A stretch of 64,000 bases of DNA from Rhodoferax koreense (GTDB lineage: Bacteria > Pseudomonadota > Gammaproteobacteria > Burkholderiales > Burkholderiaceae_C). Below the pieces are notes generated by a model. The model saw only the letters and a list, made by a program, of their open reading frames with translations, was not told the DNA's origin and ran no database searches. The stretch is taken from assembly GCF_001955695.1 (NCBI RefSeq), contig NZ_CP019236.1:1984001-2048000 (forward strand). The letters run 5' to 3'. The stretch's first letter is position 1. Each line of letters starts with the position of its first letter. Positions 8,808 through 19,897 of this stretch are shown here, piece by piece. The translations under genes and the position numbers were made by a program.

Positions 8808-9794
8808 TCAGGCCGTCTTGTCGGCCTGGATGCCCTGGCGCAGCAGGCTCTGGTGGTTGATGCGGATCTTGATCGCGTCCTGCGTGAGGGCGGCCTGGAT
8901 CAGCGGGCTGCTGGTGGCCGTGCGATGCAGTCGCGGCGGGCTCAGGGTATCGCCGGCGCGGTTGAGGACGGTCGCCACCAGCGGATGGTTGGGCGTTGCG
9001 CTGCGGCGCAGCACCACCGCCACGTCGCCGTTGTCCATTCGCACGTAGGTGCCGGGCGGGCAGAGCCCGGTGGCCCGCACCAGCGCGAAGCCGACCGGGT
9101 CGCGCGTGCCCGATGGGCCATTGGCGGCCGCCATGATGGAGCGCACGGATTCGGTGGCGGTGCGGCCGGCGCGGGTCTTGCGCGGGCTGATCATCGCGGC
9201 ATAACGGTCCACGGTGCGCAGGATGTGGGCCAGCCGGTCCACCGGCGCCCACTGCATGAGTTCGCCCTCGGCCAGTGGCAGCACATCGTGGTGGGCCGCC
9301 ACGACGTTCACCCACAGGCTGTCCTCGACGCCCACGTCGATCAGCATCAGCCGGCCGGAGAAGGCATGCGCCTGGATGCTGGCCTGCTGTTGCGGATTCG
9401 GCTTTTCGGCCTGCGCGGCGAGCTCGTCCTGCAGCCGCGTCATGGCGATGTTCATGGTCATGGCGGCGAGGACGAGGCTGTCGCGCTCCTCGCGCGGCAG
9501 TTGCAGTTCGGCGGCCGTGAGGTGGCAGATCACGGCACTGACCAGCGCGTGCAAGGCGCTGTAGCCCACCGAGGCGTTGGTGGCGAGCTGGAACAGCAGG
9601 TACAGGCCGGTGTCGGTATCCTGGCGCAGCAGGTCCTGCATCCAGCGGTCGTACTGGCGCAGCTTGCGTTCGAAGTCGGGAATGATCAACGGATTGCCGA
9701 GGACCATGGCCAGCCCGGATTCAAGGTCGGCCCACAGGCTCAGCAAGTCTTCGTAATCGGCGTCCTGCGGGTGAGGCAATGTCGTGGGCTGCAT
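8808..9794 (-). CDS. Degenerate HD-GYP-like phosphodiesterase-fold protein
   Basis: A 328-residue protein whose middle (about 85-240) follows the HD-GYP layout: a helix starting SALHALVSAVICHL, then the position of the HD pair occupied by LAAMTMNIAM, an AHHDVLPL segment where HHE is expected, and ILRTVDRYAAMISPRKTRAG near the place of the ADxYDALT motif. The C-terminal PPGTYVRMDNGDVAVVLRR matches the small domain often found after HD-GYP. The HD pair and other metal ligands are largely lost, so cyclic-di-GMP hydrolysis is unlikely; a sensory or binding role is inferred. ATG 9794 is chosen over an upstream TTG at 9878. Confidence 0.65.
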   Translation of the reverse strand: MQPTTLPHPQDADYEDLLSLWADLESGLAMVLGNPLIIPDFERKLRQYDRWMQDLLRQDTDTGLYLLFQLATNASVGYSALHALVSAVICHLTAAELQLPREERDSLVLAAMTMNIAMTRLQDELAAQAEKPNPQQQASIQAHAFSGRLMLIDVGVEDSLWVNVVAAHHDVLPLAEGELMQWAPVDRLAHILRTVDRYAAMISPRKTRAGRTATESVRSIMAAANGPSGTRDPVGFALVRATGLCPPGTYVRMDNGDVAVVLRRSATPNHPLVATVLNRAGDTLSPPRLHRTATSSPLIQAALTQDAIKIRINHQSLLRQGIQADKTA

Positions 9795-9916
9795 GGCGGA
9801 ATCGGCTGTCTTCGGTTTCAACGGGTCGGTGGGCTGAGGGTGGCGGAATGGACCGTCGCAATCCGGACGGTGTAACAAAAAGAATCAAATTCGGCGCGGC
9901 GCCATTCTGCGCTCTT

Positions 9917-10564
9917 TCAGTACCGTCGCTCGAGCACCATCTGGTCGTTGAGCCGTGTCATCTGGAATTGTGTGAGAAAGTTGTTGCCCAGCAGCACGAA
10001 TGGCATTGACGCCGGCGTGACCACCGCTTCGAGTTCGGTGAGCTGGACGTCCCCGACGCGCACGGCCGCCAGCCGCACGCGCCAGCCCGGCGTGCTGCCG
10101 TTGGCCGTGGACATGGTCATCGGCAGGCCCTTGCGGTAGTCGATGCCCAGGCGCTCGGCCTCGGCCGCGCTCAGGCTGATGTAGCTCGCGCCGGTGTCCA
10201 CCATGAACTGCATCGCCTGGTTGTTGATGCGGCCGGCGGTGAAGAAATGGCCGCGGCTGTCGGCGGTGAGCACGATGCGGTTGCCGCCGGCCGCGCCCTT
10301 GGCGCCGACCTGCGTGGGCGAGTCGCCCATCCTGAGCGTGACACGCTGGCCGCCGACATCCACCACCGCAGATTCTCCGGCCACCGACAGCACCTTCACG
10401 CCCAGGTAGCTCTCGCCAGCGGCGACGCTGCGCGGCGGCTTGCCGTCGACCAGCAGCAAGGCCTTGCTGCCCAGGATGCCGGTCAGTACCACGCTTTGCG
10501 CCTGCGCGACGCCGCACAGTGCTGCCAGGGCGACGGCGAGCAGACGATGGCGCGTCGAGGGCAT
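9917..10564 (-). CDS. Retropepsin-like aspartic protease, exported
   Basis: A 215-residue protein with a signal peptide (LLAVALAALCGVAQA, cleavage near residue 22) and a clan AA retropepsin-like domain. The catalytic motif DTGAS is at residues 123-127 (FMVDTGASYISLS), and LLGNNFLTQFQ near the end is the paired hydrophobic segment. Retropepsins work as dimers; bacterial relatives are periplasmic, with mostly unknown targets. The mature N-terminal part (about 23-95) has an SH3-like pattern of short strands and no known motif. It lies just downstream of yajQ on the same strand, 10 bases away. Confidence 0.83.
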   Translation of the reverse strand: MPSTRHRLLAVALAALCGVAQAQSVVLTGILGSKALLLVDGKPPRSVAAGESYLGVKVLSVAGESAVVDVGGQRVTLRMGDSPTQVGAKGAAGGNRIVLTADSRGHFFTAGRINNQAMQFMVDTGASYISLSAAEAERLGIDYRKGLPMTMSTANGSTPGWRVRLAAVRVGDVQLTELEAVVTPASMPFVLLGNNFLTQFQMTRLNDQMVLERRY

Positions 10565-10574
10565 GGCGCCTCGT

Positions 10575-11060
10575 TCAGTCGCGGAAGTTGTCGAAGCTCA
10601 GCGGCAGTTCGGTCATTTCCTTGCGGATCAGCGCCATGGCGGCCTGCAGGTCGTCGCGCTTGGCGCCGGTGACGCGCACCGCATCGCCCTGGATCGCGGC
10701 CTGCACCTTGAGCTTGCTTTCCTTGATGATCTTCTGGATCTTCTTCGCGGCTTCGGTCTCGATGCCGTTGCGCACCTTGAAGACCTGCTTGACCTTGTCG
10801 CCGCCCATCTTCTGCACGTCGCCCTTGTCGAGGAACTTCACGTCGACATTGCGCTTGGTGAGCTTGTTGTGCAGCACGTCCTCGATCTGCGAGAGCTGGA
10901 AGTCGGCGTCGCCGATCAGCGTGATTTCCTTGTCCTTCAGCTCGACGGCCGCCGAAGTGCCCTTGAAGTCGAAGCGGGTGGCGATTTCTTTCTGCGTGTT
11001 CTCGACGGCATTCTTGACCTCGACAAGGTTGGCTTCGCAGACGGTGTCAAAAGTTGGCAT
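10575..11060 (-). CDS. yajQ: YajQ-family nucleotide-binding protein
   Basis: A 161-residue YajQ/DUF520 protein with the expected start [21 protein letters not shown] and the repeated RNP-like half-domains ([15 protein letters not shown]...; [27 protein letters not shown] end). YajQ binds nucleotides and nucleic acids, and in Xanthomonas a homologue is a cyclic-di-GMP effector. Length and ends are normal. The gene is divergent from murB, with about 130 bases between the starts. Confidence 0.93.
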   Translation of the reverse strand: MPTFDTVCEANLVEVKNAVENTQKEIATRFDFKGTSAAVELKDKEITLIGDADFQLSQIEDVLHNKLTKRNVDVKFLDKGDVQKMGGDKVKQVFKVRNGIETEAAKKIQKIIKESKLKVQAAIQGDAVRVTGAKRDDLQAAMALIRKEMTELPLSFDNFRD

Positions 11061-11188
11061 GGTGAAAGTTTTCTCTAAATCGGCAGCCCGGCCTGTGCAG
11101 GCTGCGCCTTGGGGATTGCGGGGCCGGCAACAGGCGTGGCCCGGCCCGGTCTGACTTGGCAAAAGGAGCCCGGTGCGACAATCCAGCC

Positions 11189-12241
11189 ATGTTAATCGAG
11201 AAAAATGTCCCGCTGCGGCCGTACAACAGCTTTGGCATCGTGGCGCGTGCGCAGACCCTGCTGCGCGTGACCGGCGAGGCCGATCTGCGGCAGCTCGCCG
11301 AGGACAGGCAGCTCGCCGCCGCACCCAAGTTCGTGCTCGGCGGCGGCAGCAACATCGTGCTCACCGGCGACGTCAAGCCGGTGGTGCTGAAGGTCGAAGT
11401 GATGGGCCGGCGCCTGGTGTCGCAGGACGACAAGGCCTGGATCGTCGAGGCCGGCGGCGGCGAGAACTGGCACGAGATCGTGCGCTGGACGCTGGCGCAA
11501 GGCTACCCGGGGCTGGAGAACCTGGCCCTGATTCCCGGCACCGTGGGCGCCTCGCCGGTGCAGAACATCGGCGCCTACGGCGTCGAGCTGCAGGACCGCT
11601 TCGACTCGCTCGACGCGGTGGACCTGGCCACCGGCCGCGTGTTCACGCTCGACGCGGCACAGTGTGCTTTCGGTTACCGCGATTCGGTGTTCAAGCACGT
11701 GGCCGCCGAGCCGGGTGGGTTCGGCCTCGCGGGCAAAGTGTTGATCCTGCGCGTGCGCTTTCGCCTGCCGAAAGCCTGGAAGCCCGTCCTGGGCTATCTC
11801 GATCTGGAGAAGAAGATGGCCGCCACCGGCGAGCAGCATCCTTCGGCGCAGCAGATCTTCGACTGGATCTGCGACATCCGCCGCGCCAAGCTGCCCGATC
11901 CGCGGGTCATCGGCAACGCCGGCAGTTTCTTCAAGAACCCCACGGTCAGCCGCGAGCAGTGCGCCGACATCATCGCGCGCGACCCGAAGGTGGTGCACTA
12001 CCTGCTGGCCGACGGCACGGTGAAGCTGGCGGCCGGCTGGCTCATCGACGCCTGCGGCTGGAAGGGCAAGTCGGTGGGCAATGCCGGCGTGTTCGAGAAA
12101 CAGGCGCTGGTGCTGGTGAACCGCGGCGGCGACGCGAACCCGGTCACCGGCGGCGAGGTGATGACGCTGGCCAGGGCGATCCAGACCAGCGTCTACGAGC
12201 GGTTCGGCATCCGGCTGGAGCCGGAACCGGTGGTGGTCTAG
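11189..12241 (+). CDS. murB: UDP-N-acetylenolpyruvoylglucosamine reductase MurB
   Basis: The FAD enzyme that reduces enolpyruvyl-UDP-GlcNAc to UDP-MurNAc in the cytosol, the second committed step of peptidoglycan synthesis. It has 350 residues, as in the E. coli type. It shows the FAD-binding GGGSNIVL (about residues 51-58), [20 protein letters not shown], the YRDSVFK tyrosine loop of type I MurB, and the catalytic Ser region [13 protein letters not shown] 11189 gives the canonical [16 protein letters not shown]. It ends one base before the end of argG, which is convergent. Confidence 0.96.
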   Translation: MLIEKNVPLRPYNSFGIVARAQTLLRVTGEADLRQLAEDRQLAAAPKFVLGGGSNIVLTGDVKPVVLKVEVMGRRLVSQDDKAWIVEAGGGENWHEIVRWTLAQGYPGLENLALIPGTVGASPVQNIGAYGVELQDRFDSLDAVDLATGRVFTLDAAQCAFGYRDSVFKHVAAEPGGFGLAGKVLILRVRFRLPKAWKPVLGYLDLEKKMAATGEQHPSAQQIFDWICDIRRAKLPDPRVIGNAGSFFKNPTVSREQCADIIARDPKVVHYLLADGTVKLAAGWLIDACGWKGKSVGNAGVFEKQALVLVNRGGDANPVTGGEVMTLARAIQTSVYERFGIRLEPEPVVV

Positions 12242-12242
12242 C

Positions 12243-13610
<1,368 letters not shown>

Positions 13611-13705
13611 CTAAAAGCTGGTAGCCGGATGCGCGCGCGGGCCGGTGCCGGCGTCGCATGAACAGAAGATGCAACGCGGGATTTTAGTGCCGCATTGAGT
13701 TGCCG

Positions 13706-14062
13706 CTAGGCCCGAGGTTGCCAGGCTTCGGTGTCGAAACCCACGGTCGTGTCCTGACCGGCGTGCGCGGCCCAGTCCACCACCGGGCGCTTCACCACAC
13801 TCGGCTGGGCCAGCATCAAGGCCTTGGCGCTGGCCGCATCGACCACGGCCGCCTGCGTTGCGGCATCGAGCTTGCGCCAGGTCGTGCCCTTGCGGTTCAC
13901 GAGCTTTTCCCAGCCCACGGCCGCGATCCAGGCGTCCAGCGCCTCGGCCGGCACGCCGGATTTCTTGAAGTCGTGGAACTGGTAGGCAATGTGTTGGGTG
14001 TCGAGCCAGGTACGCGCCTTTTTCACCGTGTCGCAGTTGGGGATGCCGTAGAGGATGGTCAT
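13706..14062 (-). CDS. ArsC/Spx-family protein (YffB-like)
   Basis: A 118-residue thioredoxin-fold protein of the ArsC-like family: start TILYGIPNCDTVKKARTWLD with the single N-terminal cysteine, and the basic segment VNRKGTTWRKL. E. coli YffB has the same CDTxKKA pattern and is thought to be a glutathione-dependent thiol reductase rather than an arsenate reductase. No ars genes are nearby. It is divergent from folC, with the two starts only about 55 bases apart. Confidence 0.88.
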   Translation of the reverse strand: MTILYGIPNCDTVKKARTWLDTQHIAYQFHDFKKSGVPAEALDAWIAAVGWEKLVNRKGTTWRKLDAATQAAVVDAASAKALMLAQPSVVKRPVVDWAAHAGQDTTVGFDTEAWQPRA

Positions 14063-14117
14063 GCGGGAATTATCGCAAGCCGGCCGGCAGGGGCAGCCAT
14101 TCCGCGACAATCGCCGC

Positions 14118-15407
14118 ATGGAAACCTTGAACGACTGGCTGGCCCACTGCGAGCAACTGCATTCGAAGAACATCGACATGGGCCTGGACCGGGTCAAGGC
14201 CGTGGCCGACCGCATGGGCCTGGCCTTCCAATGCCCCGTGATCACCGTGGCCGGCACCAATGGCAAGGGTTCGACCTGCGCGATGCTGGAAGCCGTGGCG
14301 CTGCAGGCCGGTTACCGCACCGGCGTCTACACCTCGCCGCACCTGGTGCATTTTGAGGAGCGCTGCCGCATCCACGGTGAAATCGTTGGTGCTTCAGATT
14401 TGATAGCGCACTTCGCAGAAGTGGAGCGCGCCAGGGGTGATATTTCTCTCACGTATTTCGAATTCACCACACTCGCCATTCTGGGCCTGATGGCGGCTTC
14501 GAACCTGGACGTGGCCATTCTGGAGATCGGCCTGGGCGGGCGGCTGGACGCGGTCAACATCATCGATGCCGACTGCGCCGTCATCACCAGCATCGATCTG
14601 GACCACATGGAACTGCTCGGCCCCGACCGCGAGACCATCGGCTTCGAGAAGGCCGGCATCATGCGCCGGGGCCGCCCGGTGGTGGTCAGCGATCCGGTGC
14701 CGCCGAAAAGCGTGATCGAACACGCGAAAAAGCTAGGTGCGGATTTGTGGCGGCTGGGCGAGGATTTCAATTTCTCGGGCGACCAGCAGCAGTGGAGCTG
14801 GGCGGGAAGAGGGCGGCGTTACAGCGGCCTGGCCTATCCCGGCCTGCGCGGCGCGAACCAGCTGGTCAATGCCGCCGGCGTGCTGGCTGCGCTGACCGCG
14901 CTGCGCGACAGGCTGCCGGTCACGGCCCAGGCCGTGCGCAACGGCATGGCCATGGTCGAGCTGCCCGGCCGTTTCCAGATCGTGCCGGGCCAGCCCACGC
15001 TGGTGCTCGACGTGGCGCACAACGCGCATGCCGTGGCCGCGCTGACCGTCAACCTCGATGCGATGGGCTTCTTCCCGACCACGCACGCGGTCTTCGGCGC
15101 CATGGCCGACAAGGACCTCGCGCCGATGTTCGAGCGCATCGGCCCGCTGATCGACCGCTGGTACTTCACCGACCTGCCCACGCCGCGTGCGGAGACGGCC
15201 GAGCGGCTGCAGGAGCGTTGGGAGGCGCAGAACAAGCGCAAGGATGCCTCGAGCACGGTGGCCCCGGGCCCGGCTCAGGCTCTGCAGGCGGCGGTGGCCG
15301 TGGCCGACCCCGCTGATAGAATCGTGGTCTTTGGCTCGTTCTTCACAGTCGGCGGCGTCCTCCAGGACGGCATCCCCCGGCTTTACGCCAAACACCTCGG
15401 CCCCTGA
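14118..15407 (+). CDS. folC: Bifunctional dihydrofolate/folylpolyglutamate synthase
   Basis: FolC adds glutamate to dihydropteroate and to tetrahydrofolate. The protein has 429 residues. It shows the Mur-ligase-type P-loop AGTNGKGSTC (45-54), YTSPHLVHFEERCRI, the acidic GLGGRLDAVN segment, and the C-terminal domain start LPGRFQIVPGQPTLVLDVAHNAHA. It begins the folC-SPOR-cvpA-purF block also known from other proteobacteria. Codons at about 14,392-14,460 (TCA, TTG, ATA, GCA, GGT, TCT) are unlike the rest and include a 'tttgatagcgcactt' string resembling the intergenic repeat at 4757. Confidence 0.95.
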   Translation: METLNDWLAHCEQLHSKNIDMGLDRVKAVADRMGLAFQCPVITVAGTNGKGSTCAMLEAVALQAGYRTGVYTSPHLVHFEERCRIHGEIVGASDLIAHFAEVERARGDISLTYFEFTTLAILGLMAASNLDVAILEIGLGGRLDAVNIIDADCAVITSIDLDHMELLGPDRETIGFEKAGIMRRGRPVVVSDPVPPKSVIEHAKKLGADLWRLGEDFNFSGDQQQWSWAGRGRRYSGLAYPGLRGANQLVNAAGVLAALTALRDRLPVTAQAVRNGMAMVELPGRFQIVPGQPTLVLDVAHNAHAVAALTVNLDAMGFFPTTHAVFGAMADKDLAPMFERIGPLIDRWYFTDLPTPRAETAERLQERWEAQNKRKDASSTVAPGPAQALQAAVAVADPADRIVVFGSFFTVGGVLQDGIPRLYAKHLGP

Positions 15408-15418
15408 GTCTTTACCGC

Positions 15419-16213
15419 ATGGCTTTTTTCAAGTTTCGTTCTCGTGGCCAGAAGGGCGAAGACGCTTCGTCCGGCCCCACGGAGACCATCGAGGGCATGC
15501 GCCGTCGTGCCAAGCATCGTCTCATCGGTGCGGCCATCCTGGTGTTGCTGGGGGTGATCGGTTTCCCGCTGCTGTTCGACAGCCAGCCCCGGCCGATCCC
15601 GGTCAATATCGCCATCGACATTCCCGACAAGGGCAAGGCCAAGCCGATCGGCATCGGCGCGGCCGGCCCGGTCGTCAAGCTGGACAAGCCCGCGGAAACC
15701 ACCGATCCGGCACCGGTTGCCGCCGCGCCGGCCGCATCTTCCACGGCCTCCGCCAACAACAAGGTGCCCGCAGCGGCCAGCCTCGATTCCAAGGAGGAAG
15801 TGGTCGCCTCCAAGGCCGAGCCAGCGACGCCGACGGTGCCGAAGCCCGAGAAGCCCGCGCCGGTGAAGCCCGAGCCGCATCCCGAACCCAAGCCCGAGCC
15901 GAAACCCGTGGCCAAGGCCGACGAGAGTGGCGCGCGCGCCAAGGCCCTGCTCGAAGGCAAGGATGCGCCGTCCGCCTCCGCCGACGCGCGCTTCGTGGTC
16001 CAGGTCGGCGCGTTTTCCGATGCCGCCAAGGCCCGTGAGGCGCGGCAGAAGGTCGAGCGCGCCGGCCTCAAGACCTACACCCAGGTGGTCGACACCAAGG
16101 ATGGCCCGCGCACCCGGGTGCGCGTGGGGCCGTTCGCCAACAAGGCGGAGGCCGACAAGGCGGCCTCCAAGATCAAGGGACTGGAATTGTCGGCATCCAT
16201 CCTCACCTTGTGA
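15419..16213 (+). CDS. SPOR-domain protein (DedD-like)
   Basis: A 264-residue bitopic inner-membrane protein. A short basic cytoplasmic head (1-35) precedes one transmembrane helix (LIGAAILVLLGVIGFPLLF, about 36-54), then a long Pro/Lys/Ala-rich periplasmic linker with PEPKPEPKP-type repeats. The C-terminal SPOR domain (about 187-264) starts RFVVQVGAFSDAAKAREARQ. SPOR domains bind denuded glycan at the division septum. Position between folC and cvpA is that of E. coli dedD. The start is 11 bases after the folC stop. Confidence 0.92.
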   Translation: MAFFKFRSRGQKGEDASSGPTETIEGMRRRAKHRLIGAAILVLLGVIGFPLLFDSQPRPIPVNIAIDIPDKGKAKPIGIGAAGPVVKLDKPAETTDPAPVAAAPAASSTASANNKVPAAASLDSKEEVVASKAEPATPTVPKPEKPAPVKPEPHPEPKPEPKPVAKADESGARAKALLEGKDAPSASADARFVVQVGAFSDAAKAREARQKVERAGLKTYTQVVDTKDGPRTRVRVGPFANKAEADKAASKIKGLELSASILTL

Positions 16214-16235
16214 CCAAGGTCTGAGAGAGCTGGCC

Positions 16236-16718
16236 ATGGCGGCGTTGGACTGGATCTTGCTCGCGGTGCTGTGCGCGTCGACCTTGCTCGGTGCCTGGCG
16301 CGGCCTGGTTTTCGAAGTGTTGTCGGTGCTGGGCTGGCTTGCGGCCTTTGTGCTGGCCCAGTGGTTCGCGCCCGAAGTGGCGGCCCGCCTGCCGATGGGG
16401 CAGGCGTCGGAGACGATGCGTTTTGCCGCCGGTTTCGTGCTGGTGTTCGTGGTCGCGGCTTTTGCCGGCGGACTGGTGGCCTCATTGATCAAAAGGCTGG
16501 TGCAGGCCGTGGGCCTGCGACCGGTGGACCGGGTGCTGGGCATGGTGTTCGGTGCCTTGCGCGGCGTGATCCTGCTGCTGGTGGCTGCGGCGGTGGTGCG
16601 GCTGATGTCGCTCGACGGCAGCGCCTGGTGGCAGGAGTCCAGGGTCGCCGCGCTGCTGGCCGAGACGCTGCACACGGTGCGGCCGATGTTGCCCGAAGAA
16701 TTTGCCAAGTTTTTGTAA
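16236..16718 (+). CDS. cvpA: CvpA family inner-membrane protein
   Basis: A 160-residue protein with about four transmembrane helices (ILLAVLCASTLLGAWRG; VLSVLGWLAAFVLAQWF; MRFAAGFVLVFVVAAFAGGL; RVLGMVFGALRGVILLLVAA). The family motif LVFEVLSVLGW and the RGVILLLVAA segment are present. CvpA is needed for colicin V production in E. coli and for envelope fitness; its molecular role is unclear. It sits 15 bases upstream of purF, the conserved neighbour. Confidence 0.93.
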   Translation: MAALDWILLAVLCASTLLGAWRGLVFEVLSVLGWLAAFVLAQWFAPEVAARLPMGQASETMRFAAGFVLVFVVAAFAGGLVASLIKRLVQAVGLRPVDRVLGMVFGALRGVILLLVAAAVVRLMSLDGSAWWQESRVAALLAETLHTVRPMLPEEFAKFL

Positions 16719-16732
16719 ACCAGGATCAGACT

Positions 16733-18265
16733 ATGTGTGGAATCGTCGGTGTTGTCAGCAATGCCCCTGTGAACCAGCTCATTTACGACGCCCTGCTGCT
16801 GTTGCAGCACCGCGGCCAGGATGCGGCCGGCATCGTCACGCAGCAGGAACGCAAGTTCTTCATGCACAAGGCCAAGGGCATGGTGCGCGACGTGTTCCGC
16901 ACGCGCAACATGCGTGCGCTGCCCGGCCACTGCGGCCTGGGCCAGGTGCGCTACCCCACGGCGGGCAATGCCTACAGCGAGGAAGAGGCGCAGCCGTTCT
17001 ATGTGAATGCGCCCTTCGGCATCGTGCTGGTGCACAACGGCAACCTCACCAATGCCCATGCACTGAAGAGTGAACTCTTCACCACCGACCACCGCCACAT
17101 CAACACCGAGAGCGATTCCGAAGTGCTGCTCAACGTGCTCGCGCACGAGATGGAGAAATCCACGCGCGGCCTGCCGCTCACGCCGATGGACGTGTTCGCC
17201 GCCGTGCGCAACGTGCACCGCCGCGTGAAGGGTTCGTATGCCGTGATCGCCTCCATCGCCGGCCACGGCCTGTTGGCCTTCCGCGACCCGTTCGGCATCC
17301 GCCCGCTGTGCATCGGCCGCGCCAATGACGGCAAGGGCACGGTGATGCTGGCCAGCGAATCGGTGGTGCTCGAAGGCACGGCCCACACGCTGGACCGCAA
17401 TCTCGCGCCAGGCGAAGCGGTGTTCGTCGACCTCGAAGGCAAGGTCCACACGCAACAGTGCGCCGACACGCCGACGCTGAACCCCTGCATCTTCGAATAC
17501 GTCTACCTGGCCCGGCCCGACTCGGTGATGGATGGCATCTCGGTCTACCAGGCCCGGCTGAATCTCGGCGAAACCCTGGCCAAACGCGTGATCTCCACCG
17601 TGCCGCCGAAGGACATCGACGTGGTGATCCCGATCCCCGAGTCCAGCCGGCCGAGCGCCATGCAGCTCGCGCAATTGCTGGGCCTGCCGTACCGCGAGGG
17701 CTTCGTGAAGAATCGCTACGTGGGCCGCACTTTCATCATGCCGGGCCACGAAGTGCGCAAGAAGTCCGTGCGCCAGAAGCTCAATGTGATCGGCAGCGAA
17801 TTCAAGGGCCGCAACGTGCTGCTGGTGGATGACTCCATCGTGCGTGGCACCACCTCCAGGGAAATCGTGCAGATGGCGCGCGACGCCGGCGCGCGCAAGG
17901 TGTATCTCGCCAGCGCCGCGCCACCGGTGCGCTACCCCAACGTGTACGGCATCGACATGCCCACCAAGGACGAACTCGTGGCCCATGGGCGCAGCGTCGA
18001 GGAGATCCGCGAACTCATCGGCTGCGACGCGTTGATCTACCAGGATGTCGAAGGCATGAAGCGCGCCATCTCCGCCGCGGTCACCGACATCGGTTCTTCC
18101 GGCGTGGCCATCACGGGTTTCGATGCCTCGTGTTTCGACGGCGTCTACGTCACCGGCGACATCACCTTCGACGACATCCAGCGCCTGAACGAAGGCCGCT
18201 CCAGCGCGGGCGAGCCGGAGGAAGACACCTCGCGCCTCGCTTTGCCCAACGCCCAGACCGCCTGA
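16733..18265 (+). CDS. purF: Amidophosphoribosyltransferase
   Basis: The first step of purine synthesis: PRPP + glutamine to phosphoribosylamine. The 510-residue protein begins MCGIVGVV, so Cys2 becomes the N-terminal nucleophile of the glutaminase domain after Met removal. VHNGNLTN and AFRDPFGIRPLCIG follow. The phosphoribosyltransferase half has the PRPP loop NVLLVDDSIVRGTTS. It has no long propeptide or iron-sulfur cysteines of the Bacillus type, in line with proteobacterial PurF. Confidence 0.97.
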   Translation: MCGIVGVVSNAPVNQLIYDALLLLQHRGQDAAGIVTQQERKFFMHKAKGMVRDVFRTRNMRALPGHCGLGQVRYPTAGNAYSEEEAQPFYVNAPFGIVLVHNGNLTNAHALKSELFTTDHRHINTESDSEVLLNVLAHEMEKSTRGLPLTPMDVFAAVRNVHRRVKGSYAVIASIAGHGLLAFRDPFGIRPLCIGRANDGKGTVMLASESVVLEGTAHTLDRNLAPGEAVFVDLEGKVHTQQCADTPTLNPCIFEYVYLARPDSVMDGISVYQARLNLGETLAKRVISTVPPKDIDVVIPIPESSRPSAMQLAQLLGLPYREGFVKNRYVGRTFIMPGHEVRKKSVRQKLNVIGSEFKGRNVLLVDDSIVRGTTSREIVQMARDAGARKVYLASAAPPVRYPNVYGIDMPTKDELVAHGRSVEEIRELIGCDALIYQDVEGMKRAISAAVTDIGSSGVAITGFDASCFDGVYVTGDITFDDIQRLNEGRSSAGEPEEDTSRLALPNAQTA

Positions 18266-18286
18266 AGTTTGCTGCCCCCGATAGCC

Positions 18287-19675
18287 ATGACCGTCAAGAC
18301 CCGCACCCGTTTCGCCCCGTCGCCCACCGGCTTCATTCACCTGGGCAACATCCGCTCGGCGCTGTATCCGTGGGCGTTCGCACGCTCCACCGGCGGCGAC
18401 TTCATCCTGCGCATCGAAGACACCGACGTCGAACGCTCGAGCCAGGCCGCCGTGGACGTGATCCTCGAAGGCATGGCCTGGCTGGGCCTGGACCACGACG
18501 AGGGCCCGTTCTACCAGATGCAGCGCATGGACCGCTACAAGACCGTGCTGGCCGAGCTGCAGGCCGCGGGCCAGGTCTATCCCTGCTACATGTCGATGAC
18601 CGAGCTCGACGCATTGCGCGAGAAGCAGATGGCCGCCAAGGAAAAGCCGCGCTACGACGGCACCTGGCGCCCCGCGCCCGGCAAGACCCTGCCGCCGGTG
18701 CCCGAGGGTGTGCAGCCGGTGCTGCGATTCATGAACCCGCAGGGCGGCGTGGTGGCCTGGGACGACAAGGTCAAGGGCCGCATCGAGATCGCCAACGACG
18801 AACTCGACGACCTAGTGATTGCGCGGCCCGACGGCACGCCGACGTACAACTTCTGCGTGGTGGTGGACGATGTCGACATGGCCATCACCCACGTGATCCG
18901 CGGCGACGACCACGTGAACAACACGCCGCGCCAGATCAACATCTTCAAGGCGCTCGGCAAGGAGCCGCCGGTCTATGCGCATCTGCCGACCGTGCTCAAC
19001 GAGCAGGGCGAGAAGATGAGCAAGCGCAACGGCGCCAAGCCCGTCACGCAGTACCGCGAAGAGGGCTATCTGCCCGAGGCCATGGTGAATTACCTCGCGC
19101 GCCTGGGCTGGAGCCACGGCGACGACGAGATCTTCAGCCGCGCGCAATTCCTGCAATGGTTCAATCTCGACCACCTGGGCCGCAGCGCGGCGCAGTTCGA
19201 CGAGGCCAAGCTGCGCTGGGTCAATGCCCAGCACCTGAAGGCCATGGACGACGATGCGCTCGAGCCGCTGGTGGCGGCGCAGCTCGACAAACGCGGCATT
19301 GAAAGCGACGCTCGCCTGCCGGCCATCTGCGGCCTGCTGAAAGACCGTTGCGATACCACGGTGGTGCTCGCCGATTGGGCCGCGCGGTTCTACACCGCGG
19401 TGGAAGCGCCAGTGGAAGAGCGTGCCCAGCATCTCGTGCCGGCCGTGTTGCCCGCCCTGGATACACTGGCCGGGAAGTTCGCCGCCATCGAATGGAGCAA
19501 GCCGGCGATCGCCGCCGCCATCAAGGAAACGCTGGCCGCACACGGCCTGAAGATGCCTCAGTTGGCCATGCCGGTGCGGGTGTTGACCGTCGGTACGGCG
19601 CACACGCCTTCGGTCGATGCGGTGCTCGAATTGATCGGAAGAGAAAAAGTTTTGGCGAGATTGCGAAATCGCTGA
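18287..19675 (+). CDS. gltX: Glutamyl-tRNA synthetase
   Basis: Charges tRNA(Glu) with glutamate. The 462-residue class I synthetase has [19 protein letters not shown] (HIGH-equivalent HLGN) near residue 18 and the KMSKR loop ([10 protein letters not shown], about 243-252). The start [15 protein letters not shown] at ATG 18287 is the standard one. It follows purF by 21 bases. Its last bases contain the promoter of the tRNA array, which includes a tRNA-Glu, its own substrate. Confidence 0.96.
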   Translation: MTVKTRTRFAPSPTGFIHLGNIRSALYPWAFARSTGGDFILRIEDTDVERSSQAAVDVILEGMAWLGLDHDEGPFYQMQRMDRYKTVLAELQAAGQVYPCYMSMTELDALREKQMAAKEKPRYDGTWRPAPGKTLPPVPEGVQPVLRFMNPQGGVVAWDDKVKGRIEIANDELDDLVIARPDGTPTYNFCVVVDDVDMAITHVIRGDDHVNNTPRQINIFKALGKEPPVYAHLPTVLNEQGEKMSKRNGAKPVTQYREEGYLPEAMVNYLARLGWSHGDDEIFSRAQFLQWFNLDHLGRSAAQFDEAKLRWVNAQHLKAMDDDALEPLVAAQLDKRGIESDARLPAICGLLKDRCDTTVVLADWAARFYTAVEAPVEERAQHLVPAVLPALDTLAGKFAAIEWSKPAIAAAIKETLAAHGLKMPQLAMPVRVLTVGTAHTPSVDAVLELIGREKVLARLRNR

Positions 19676-19690
19676 AAACCTGTCTATAAT
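19661..19690 (+). promoter_or_regulatory. Promoter of the tRNA-Ala/Glu/Asp array
   Basis: TTGCGA (19661-19666), an 18-base spacer and TATAAT (19685-19690) form a near-consensus sigma-70 promoter. The -35 part overlaps the last codons of gltX. Transcription would start about 7 bases on, near the G-rich tcgaggctc, some 70 bases before tRNA-Ala. Confidence 0.7.
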
Positions 19691-19764
19691 TCGAGGCTCA
19701 GCAGTTGACGACATGAAGACAGCGCAAAACGATGAGTTAAGCGCAGAAGATGTTGAAGACCGTG

Positions 19765-19840
<76 letters not shown>

Positions 19841-19897
19841 CGAAACTGAACGGTAACGAATTTGGCAACGCAAGTTGCCACGGAGTTCCAAGGTCAT

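Noticed and set aside
9795..9878. TTG start for the HD-GYP-like gene
   Set aside because: The added residues (LHRPDCDGPFRHPQ...) look non-coding, and no ribosome site precedes the TTG.
15383..18496. A 1037-codon open frame on the minus strand
   Set aside because: It lies opposite the SPOR, cvpA and purF genes, whose products are unmistakable. Long antisense frames are common in GC-rich DNA, and its composition (His, Arg, Val rich) is that of a shadow.
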